A DNA stretch of 19,582 nucleotides from CALZKI01 sp964567585 (GTDB taxonomy: Bacteria > Bacillota > Clostridia > Lachnospirales > Lachnospiraceae), in assembly GCA_964567585.1 (NCBI GenBank), contig CAZMND010000034.1, positions 1-19,582 of the forward strand, in the 5' to 3' direction. Shown in pieces: positions 14,539 through 19,582 of the stretch. The position numbers and the translations under genes were made by a program. The notes beneath the pieces were generated by a model. The model saw only the letters and a program-made list of their open reading frames with translations, searched no databases and was not told the DNA's origin. Numbering within the stretch: position 1 is the stretch's first letter; every line of letters starts with the position of its first letter.

Positions 14539-16828
14539 ATTTACAGTGACAGGTATGTCGTGTTCGGCGTGTTCATCTCACGTGGAAAAATGTGTCTCAA
14601 AGTTAAAAGGTGTTGACAAGGTGTCTGTAAACCTTTTGGCAGGAAATATGCAGGTTGAATATGACGAAACTGTTTTGAAGGATAGAGATATTGTTAAGTG
14701 TGTCAAAAAAGCCGGATATGGCGCGAGGACACTAGAGGAAAAAGAGCCGGTAAAAGCAGACGGCAGTGAAATAACCATGCAGTTAAAAAAAGATTCTGAC
14801 GGAATGAAAGTAAGACTTATTTTATCGATTGTTTTTTGGTTGTTTTTGATGTATGTGGCTATGGGACATATGATTTTCGAGTGGCTTTGTATTCCGATGC
14901 CGCAGTGGGAAATGAAGTATTTGCATGGGAATGAAAATGCTATGATTTTTGCAATTACGCAGGTGGTCTTACTTGTGCCCATATTGCTTCTTAATTCGAA
15001 ATATTTTACTAATGGTTTTCGAATGCTTTTCAAAAAAAGTCCTAATATGGATTCGTTAATTGCGATTGGAAGTATGGCGGCGGTGGTTTATGGCGTTTTT
15101 GCTATGTATATGATTGCTTATGGACTGGGTCATAATGATATGGCGCTTGTGGAAAATTATCGGAATGATTTGTATTTTGAGTCAGCAGGCACTATCGTAA
15201 CGTTGATTACTGTGGGAAAATATTTGGAAGCCAAGAGTAAAGGGAAAACCGGTGAAGCGATTCAAAAACTGATGAAATTGGCACCAAAGACAGTGACGGT
15301 TATCCGGGATGAACAGGAAGTTGTGATAGAAGCGTCGGAACTGGTGGTAGGAGATATTTTTGTTGTAAGACCGGGAGAACAAATTGGAGCAGACGGAGTG
15401 GTTGCCCAGGGACATTCCACAGTGGATGAGTCGGCCTTGACAGGAGAGAGTATTCCTGTTGAAAAAATGGAAAAGAGCACCGTGTTGGCTGCTTCTATGA
15501 ACTTAAATGGTGTGATTAAGGTGGAGGCTACCAAAGTAGGTGGCGACACGGCGTTTTCTAAAATTTTGGAGATTGTGGATAAGGCGAGTGCAAGTAAGGC
15601 ACCAATTGCCCGACTTGCGGATAAAATTGCCGGTATTTTTGTGCCTATCGTTATGGGAATTTCTTTGGTTACAGTGATTGTATGGCTTGCTTTTGGAAGC
15701 AGTGTGACTTTTGCGCTTTCTTCGGCAATCGCGGTACTGGTTGTGTCCTGCCCATGTGCTCTGGGGCTGGCAACACCTGTGGCTATTATGGTAGGAACGG
15801 GAAAAGGTGCTAATGCAGGACTTTTGATTAAATCCGGTGAAGCATTGGAGCGTACCCATGGGATTGATGTGGTGGTGCTTGATAAAACAGGGACTATTAC
15901 AAAGGGAAAACCGGTTGTGACGGATGTTGTTTTGGAAGAGGATGTCAATGAAGTGGAACTGTTGAAAATTGCGTATGCTTTGGAAAAAGGCAGTGAACAT
16001 CCTCTGGCAGAAGCGATTTTGAGCTATTGTGAAAAGGAGAATATAGAAAAGAACGAATGCATAGATTTTTCCGCCCTGCCGGGAATGGGCGTGGAAGGAA
16101 GAATAAAGGGCGACTTCTATTTTGGTGGTAATGCAAAAATGGTAGAAGCCAAAGGGCTTACAATTCCGGCTTCTTTACTTAAAAAGAGTGAAGAGGTGGC
16201 ATTGCTCGGAAAAACGCCTATGTTCTTTGGAAATGAAAAGAAAATTATGGGCTTTGTGGCAGTTGCTGATGTGGTAAAGGAAACCAGCAGGGAAGCTATT
16301 GATAAATTGAAAGCACTTTCCGTAAAAGTGGTGATGCTTACAGGCGATCAGGAACTGACCGCCAAAGCTATCTGTAAAGAAGTTGGTGTAGATGAAGTTT
16401 ATGCCGGTGTTTTACCGGAAGGAAAAGGAAAAATCATCGAGGAACTTAGAGGTAAAGGCTTAAAGGTTGCTATGGTGGGCGATGGTATTAATGATGCGCC
16501 GGCACTGGCACTTGCCGATGTGGGAATTGCAATTGGTGCAGGATGTGATGTGGCAATTGAAAGTGCAGACATTATTTTAATGAAAAATGATTTACTTGAC
16601 GTAGTAAATGCCATAAAATTGAGTAAAGCAGTTATCCGAAATATTAAGCAGAATTTGTTCTGGGCATTTTTCTATAACTGCATCGGAATTCCGTTGGCAG
16701 CAGGTGTGTTTTATCCCCTTTGGGCGATTAAATTAAGTCCGATGTTTGGCGCATTTGCGATGAGTATGAGCAGTCTTTTTGTGGTAACGAATGCACTGAG
16801 GCTACGCTATTTAAAATTGGAGAAATAA
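14525..16828 (+). CDS. copA: Copper-exporting P1B-type ATPase
   Basis: The 767-residue membrane ATPase pumps Cu+ out of the cytoplasm. Visible parts are one N-terminal heavy-metal domain (about 1-70) with GMSCSAC (Cys13, Cys16), membrane helices, TGES (306-309) in the actuator domain, CPC (409-411) in the metal-binding helix, the phosphorylated Asp453 in DKTGT, GDGIND (652-657), and a last helix with MSMSS. CPC, together with NLFWAFFYN and MSMSS near the end, marks the Cu+ subgroup rather than Zn/Cd. The ATG at 14525 gives MKNSRFTVTGMSC, a normal start; its Shine-Dalgarno (GGTGA, 14508-14512) is rather far, and GTG codons at 14510 or 14516 are alternatives. It overlaps ldh by 14 bases and the next gene starts one base after it, implying translational coupling. 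No CopY/CsoR gene or copper operator was noticed nearby. Confidence 0.93.
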   Translation: MKNSRFTVTGMSCSACSSHVEKCVSKLKGVDKVSVNLLAGNMQVEYDETVLKDRDIVKCVKKAGYGARTLEEKEPVKADGSEITMQLKKDSDGMKVRLILSIVFWLFLMYVAMGHMIFEWLCIPMPQWEMKYLHGNENAMIFAITQVVLLVPILLLNSKYFTNGFRMLFKKSPNMDSLIAIGSMAAVVYGVFAMYMIAYGLGHNDMALVENYRNDLYFESAGTIVTLITVGKYLEAKSKGKTGEAIQKLMKLAPKTVTVIRDEQEVVIEASELVVGDIFVVRPGEQIGADGVVAQGHSTVDESALTGESIPVEKMEKSTVLAASMNLNGVIKVEATKVGGDTAFSKILEIVDKASASKAPIARLADKIAGIFVPIVMGISLVTVIVWLAFGSSVTFALSSAIAVLVVSCPCALGLATPVAIMVGTGKGANAGLLIKSGEALERTHGIDVVVLDKTGTITKGKPVVTDVVLEEDVNEVELLKIAYALEKGSEHPLAEAILSYCEKENIEKNECIDFSALPGMGVEGRIKGDFYFGGNAKMVEAKGLTIPASLLKKSEEVALLGKTPMFFGNEKKIMGFVAVADVVKETSREAIDKLKALSVKVVMLTGDQELTAKAICKEVGVDEVYAGVLPEGKGKIIEELRGKGLKVAMVGDGINDAPALALADVGIAIGAGCDVAIESADIILMKNDLLDVVNAIKLSKAVIRNIKQNLFWAFFYNCIGIPLAAGVFYPLWAIKLSPMFGAFAMSMSSLFVVTNALRLRYLKLEK

Positions 16829-16829
16829 A

Positions 16830-17651
16830 ATGGTAGTAGAATTACTGATATCTGCGATGCACGCAGAACCAAAGGCACTTATAAAGAAAATGAATGTTTC
16901 ATCAGATGCTGTTTTGATTAACCAGTGTGACAAAAATGGTTTCGAGAGTTTTTGCGTGCAGGATGAAAAGGGCAATGACAGGTTGATTAAGGCGTATTCC
17001 TTTTGTGAAAGAGGAGTGGGCTTAAGCCGTAATAATGCCTTGCTTCGCGCGGATAAAGAAATCAGCCTTTTTTCAGATGATGATATTGTCTATGTTGCAG
17101 ATTATGAAAAACGTATTATAGACGAATTTGAAAAGCATAAGGAAGCGGACGTATTGCTTTTTAATGTGGAAGTGTGTGAAGAAAGACGCACGTATTTTAA
17201 CAGGGATTTCCACAGAGTCAGATGGTATAATTGTGGCAGATATCCGGCCTATGCCATAGCCATAAGAACGGATAAAATGCATAGCAGTAATTTAACGTTT
17301 TCGCTTCTTTTTGGCGGTGGTGCAAAGTACAGTAACGGTGAAGACAGCCTGTTTTTAAATGACTGTTTGAAAGCGGGACTTAAAATGTATGCGACGGATG
17401 TTGTTATCGGAAAAGAAGAAGCGGGAGAATCCACATGGTTTTTCGGCTATAATAAAAAATTCTTTTACGACAGAGGTGTTTTATACCACTATTTATACGG
17501 CGCTATGGCAAAGGTTTGGGGATTGCGCTTTTTGATAAAAAATAAAGATACTATGTGCAAAGAAATCTCTTTCAAACAGGCCTATACATATTTGAAAGAT
17601 GGTATTTATTTTGCAAAGTACGGTAAGGAGAGAAATGATGGCGAAGCCTAA
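16830..17651 (+). CDS. Family 2-like glycosyltransferase
   Basis: The 273-residue protein has a GT-A fold pattern. RGVGLSRNNALLRADKE (about 61-77) is the nucleotide-binding/arginine region seen in family 2 enzymes. FSDDDIVY contains the metal-binding acidic motif at 83-85. GEDSLFLNDCLKAG (about 170-183) resembles the catalytic-base region. The N-terminal strand is unusual (VELLISAMHAEPKALIKKMN) instead of the usual 'VSVIIPTYN', so it belongs to a divergent branch. No membrane segment is obvious. It should transfer a sugar from a nucleotide donor to a cell-surface glycan; donor and acceptor are unknown. It starts one base after copA and overlaps the next glycosyltransferase by 14 bases. Confidence 0.75.
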   Translation: MVVELLISAMHAEPKALIKKMNVSSDAVLINQCDKNGFESFCVQDEKGNDRLIKAYSFCERGVGLSRNNALLRADKEISLFSDDDIVYVADYEKRIIDEFEKHKEADVLLFNVEVCEERRTYFNRDFHRVRWYNCGRYPAYAIAIRTDKMHSSNLTFSLLFGGGAKYSNGEDSLFLNDCLKAGLKMYATDVVIGKEEAGESTWFFGYNKKFFYDRGVLYHYLYGAMAKVWGLRFLIKNKDTMCKEISFKQAYTYLKDGIYFAKYGKERNDGEA

Positions 17652-18429
17652 ATTCAGTATTGTGACAGTTTGTTATAATGCGGGAGATAAACTTTATGAA
17701 ACAATAGAAACGGCCTTGAAACAGACCTATGACAATTTTGAGATTATTATTAAGGATGGTTTGTCCAAGGATGATTCCTTGAAAAAGGTGCCTGCGGATG
17801 ACAGGATATCCGTTTACAGTTTTGGGGATAAGGGCATCTATGATGCGATGAATCAGGCTACGGAAAAAATTACAGGCGACTATGTTTATTTTTTAAATTG
17901 CGGCGATTCATTTTATGATGAAAACGTGTTGGCGAATGTGGCACAATATATGGAAGAACATCCGGATAAAGGTATTTATTACGGGGATACTTACAAAGAG
18001 AGTACGGACTCCTATGTGCCGATGCCAAAGAAACTGACGGCTTTTACCTGCTATCGGAATATTCCGTGTCATCAGGCGTGTTTTTATCATAAGAGTCTTT
18101 TTGAGGAAAGAGGATATGACCTGGAATATAAAATCAGGGCAGATTATGAACATTTTTTATGGTGCTTTTTCAAAAAAGATATAAGACCTGTTCACACCGG
18201 GCTTATTATTGCCAACTATGAAGGTGGCGGTTTTTCGGAAACTAAGGAAAATCAGAAAAGAGACCGTCTTGAACATAAAATGACGGTGAACAAATATATG
18301 AGAAAAAGCCAGCTGTTTTTGGCGAAAAGTTATATGGTCGTCACTTTGATGCCTCTCCGCAGAGCCTTATCCAACAGTAAGCATTTTTCAAAATTCTATA
18401 ATGGACTGAAAAGTCTTATTTATAAGTAA
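17638..18429 (+). CDS. Family 2 glycosyltransferase, WcaE-like
   Basis: The 263-residue GT-A enzyme opens with FSIVTVCYNAGDKLYETIET. It has IIIKDGLSKDDS (about 36-47, in place of the common DGGSxDGT), DKGIYDAMNQA (64-74) and FLNCGD (85-90), the metal/nucleotide site. DxGIYDAMN with NxGD is typical of the WcaE-like branch that acts in capsule or exopolysaccharide assembly. IRADYEHFL (about 170) fits the catalytic region. I chose the ATG at 17638 because AAGGAG (17625-17630) is seven bases upstream; the ATG at 17635 is the alternative, and longer starts lie inside the previous gene. It is the last gene of the run and is followed by a strong terminator. No flippase, polymerase or sugar-nucleotide genes are nearby, so the pathway is incomplete here. 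Confidence 0.85.
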   Translation: MAKPKFSIVTVCYNAGDKLYETIETALKQTYDNFEIIIKDGLSKDDSLKKVPADDRISVYSFGDKGIYDAMNQATEKITGDYVYFLNCGDSFYDENVLANVAQYMEEHPDKGIYYGDTYKESTDSYVPMPKKLTAFTCYRNIPCHQACFYHKSLFEERGYDLEYKIRADYEHFLWCFFKKDIRPVHTGLIIANYEGGGFSETKENQKRDRLEHKMTVNKYMRKSQLFLAKSYMVVTLMPLRRALSNSKHFSKFYNGLKSLIYK

Positions 18430-18478
18430 AAAATAAGTGCGATATAACAGTTGTTTCCAATTGTTGTATCGCACTTTT
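18428..18478. terminator. Bidirectional terminator between convergent genes
   Basis: A 19-base arm (18435-18453) pairs with 18458-18476 around a TTTC loop, with only two wobble positions. TTTT lies on the plus side (18475-18478), and a longer run of T read on the minus strand comes from the A run at 18428-18433. It should end both the glycosyltransferase operon and the exchanger gene, more strongly on the minus strand. Confidence 0.9.
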
Positions 18479-18492
18479 AGCTTATGCTGTTC

Positions 18493-19431
18493 TTAGCGCA
18501 TAATGATATATGCTGTATAAATTATGTAAAAAACAACACAAATAGCACCTTCCACACGGCTTGTAATGTTCTTTGTACGGGCAAATATAAAGATAATAAT
18601 ACTTACCACGATTAAGATAATTGTATCGATAAATAATTCCGGTGCAACGTTGATTGGTGTCAATGCGGAAGATGCACCTAAAATGAATAAGATGTTAAAA
18701 ATATTAGAACCTACTGCGTTACCGAGAGCAATGCCGGCTTCCTGTTTTTTAGCTGCTGTAATGGATGTAACAAGCTCCGGAAGACTTGTTCCGATTGCAA
18801 CAATTGTAAGACCGATTAAGGTTTCGCTTAAACCTAAATTTTTTGCGATGATGGAAGCGTTCTCTACAACGAAGTTACCACCACAAATAATCGCGGCCAA
18901 ACCGATAATCATAAAGATGATACTTTTGGGTACGGAAAGCAATTTTTCTGCATCTTCTGTCGTACGGTTTTTAAGCGCGTTTCTGATAACAAAAAATAAG
19001 TAAGTTACCATACCTGCTAAAAGAATAACGCCGTCGATACGACCGATTTTGTTATCAAGCATAAGGATTAATAAAAGTACAGTAATTCCTAAGTTCCACC
19101 ATAAATCTCTTTTGATAATATCCTTGTGTGAAATAACAGGGAAAATAATTGCACTTACACCGATAACCACTAAAAAATTAAAAATGTTGGAGCCAACGAT
19201 GTTGCCAAGAGAAATATCGCTATTGCCGGCAATGGCAGCTGTAATACTTACAGAAGCCTCCGGTGCACTTGTACCCATGGCCACAATGGTAAGGCCTACG
19301 ATAATTGATGGGATTTTCATGTGTTTTGCAATAGATGAGGAGCCGTCTACAAAAAGGTCGGCACCTTTAATCAAAAACACAAATCCGAGTACCAGTAAAA
19401 GATACGGTAAAATGTTTGATAAGAATGTCAT
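18493..19431 (-). CDS. Na+/Ca2+ exchanger family (CaCA) antiporter, YrbG-like
   Basis: The 312-residue membrane protein has about ten membrane segments and both diagnostic alpha repeats. Repeat 1 holds GTSAPE (53-58) and GNIVGSNIFN (76-85); repeat 2 holds GTSLPE (214-219) and GNAVGSNIFN (237-246). The acidic residues that bind Ca2+ are in place. Family members exchange cytoplasmic Ca2+ for Na+ (or H+) at the cell membrane; the true ion here is unproven. Length is normal for the bacterial group. The ATG is at 19429-19431, with AAGGAG (19441-19446 on the minus strand) nine bases away. It converges on the glycosyltransferases. A terminator-like hairpin lies about 60 bases upstream, either belonging to a gene beyond the window or acting as an attenuator. 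Confidence 0.93.
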   Translation of the reverse strand: MTFLSNILPYLLLVLGFVFLIKGADLFVDGSSSIAKHMKIPSIIVGLTIVAMGTSAPEASVSITAAIAGNSDISLGNIVGSNIFNFLVVIGVSAIIFPVISHKDIIKRDLWWNLGITVLLLILMLDNKIGRIDGVILLAGMVTYLFFVIRNALKNRTTEDAEKLLSVPKSIIFMIIGLAAIICGGNFVVENASIIAKNLGLSETLIGLTIVAIGTSLPELVTSITAAKKQEAGIALGNAVGSNIFNILFILGASSALTPINVAPELFIDTIILIVVSIIIFIFARTKNITSRVEGAICVVFYIIYTAYIIMR

Positions 19432-19493
19432 TTGTCTTCTCTCCTTTTAAAATGAATTTTTGTATGCAACAGGTAGTATCCGAATTTTGGTAT

Positions 19494-19534
19494 AAAAAAA
19501 CAGACTCCTATTGCATATTTTGCAATAAAAGTCT
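19494..19534 (-). terminator. Terminator-like hairpin upstream of the exchanger gene
   Basis: Read on the minus strand, AGACT (19530-19534) pairs with AGTCT (19502-19506), and TATTGCA (19521-19527) pairs with TGCAATA (19509-19515), with a 2x2 internal loop between them. Seven T follow at 19494-19500. It is oriented only for minus-strand transcription. It could end an upstream gene outside the window or regulate the exchanger by attenuation. Confidence 0.75.
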
Positions 19535-19540
19535 CGTTAC

Positions 19541-19557
19541 ATACATAAAATATGTAT
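19541..19557. repeat. AT-rich perfect inverted repeat
   Basis: ATACATA (19541-19547) and TATGTAT (19551-19557) are perfect inverted arms around AAA. The site lies in the region upstream of the exchanger gene, next to the terminator-like hairpin. It could be an operator half-site pair or a weak hairpin; nothing identifies a binding protein. Confidence 0.4.
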
Positions 19558-19582
19558 ATTGTCCGGCCAAAAAGGCGTGATG

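Noticed and set aside
18566..19450. Two plus-strand open frames opposite the Na+/Ca2+ exchanger
   Set aside because: They are antisense shadows of a gene with both complete alpha repeats and have no convincing ribosome binding sites.
19432..19582. A minus-strand protein end at the right edge of the window
   Set aside because: All three reverse frames in the last 150 bases give short or non-protein-like readings, so no coding end can be supported, although the terminator-like hairpin leaves it possible just outside.
1..19582. CRISPR array, insertion sequences, prophage, toxin-antitoxin or restriction genes
   Set aside because: No regularly spaced repeats, transposase or integrase motifs, phage structural genes or nuclease/methylase motifs were found.

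Overview
The window looks like chromosomal DNA of a Gram-positive anaerobe of the class Clostridia, most likely a Lachnospiraceae relative. The reasons are moderate-to-low GC content, strong AGGAGG-type ribosome binding sites, an MsmX/UgpC-type sugar ABC ATPase next to a CdaR/PucR-type regulator, a NrdG2-type radical SAM activase, an uncharacterised protein of a kind I associate with Lachnospiraceae, and a Bacillus-like SRP RNA beside tadA. This is inference from gene content, not a database match. No CRISPR array, insertion sequence, phage gene, tRNA or rRNA was seen.

Layout. 1-512: 3' end of a sugar ABC transporter ATPase gene and its terminator. 556-2541: a CdaR-like regulator, then an uncharacterised 266-residue protein; a terminator hairpin between them also contains the second gene's Shine-Dalgarno sequence and a possible -10 box. 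2555-6369: a tight operon behind a strong promoter. It holds two small polytopic membrane proteins (the first DUF5058-like), a membrane-anchored M20 metallopeptidase and a membrane protein with an FtsX/MacB-like extracytoplasmic region. This is the least understood and most interesting unit here. 6376-7090 (minus strand): tadA followed by SRP RNA, whose own promoter lies on the tadA stop codon. 7115-9283: a NrdG2-type activase and a MATE exporter. 9327-11839: a chemoreceptor gene with its own promoter and terminator, encoding an unusual lysine-rich N-terminal extension. 11830-18476: a long co-directional run with very short gaps or overlaps (second MATE exporter, small secreted protein, L-lactate dehydrogenase, CopA-type copper ATPase, two family 2 glycosyltransferases) ending at a bidirectional terminator. 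18493-19582 (minus strand): a Na+/Ca2+ exchanger family protein with a terminator-like hairpin upstream of it.

How the genes fit together. The ABC ATPase and regulator suggest carbohydrate uptake control. DUF5058, its partner and the M20 peptidase suggest import of a peptide or N-acylated amino acid and its hydrolysis. NrdG2 and lactate dehydrogenase fit anaerobic fermentative life. The two MATE proteins, CopA and the Na+/Ca2+ exchanger handle export of organic compounds, copper and calcium. Every stretch longer than about 150 bases between protein genes is accounted for; the longest (6370-6601) holds the SRP RNA.
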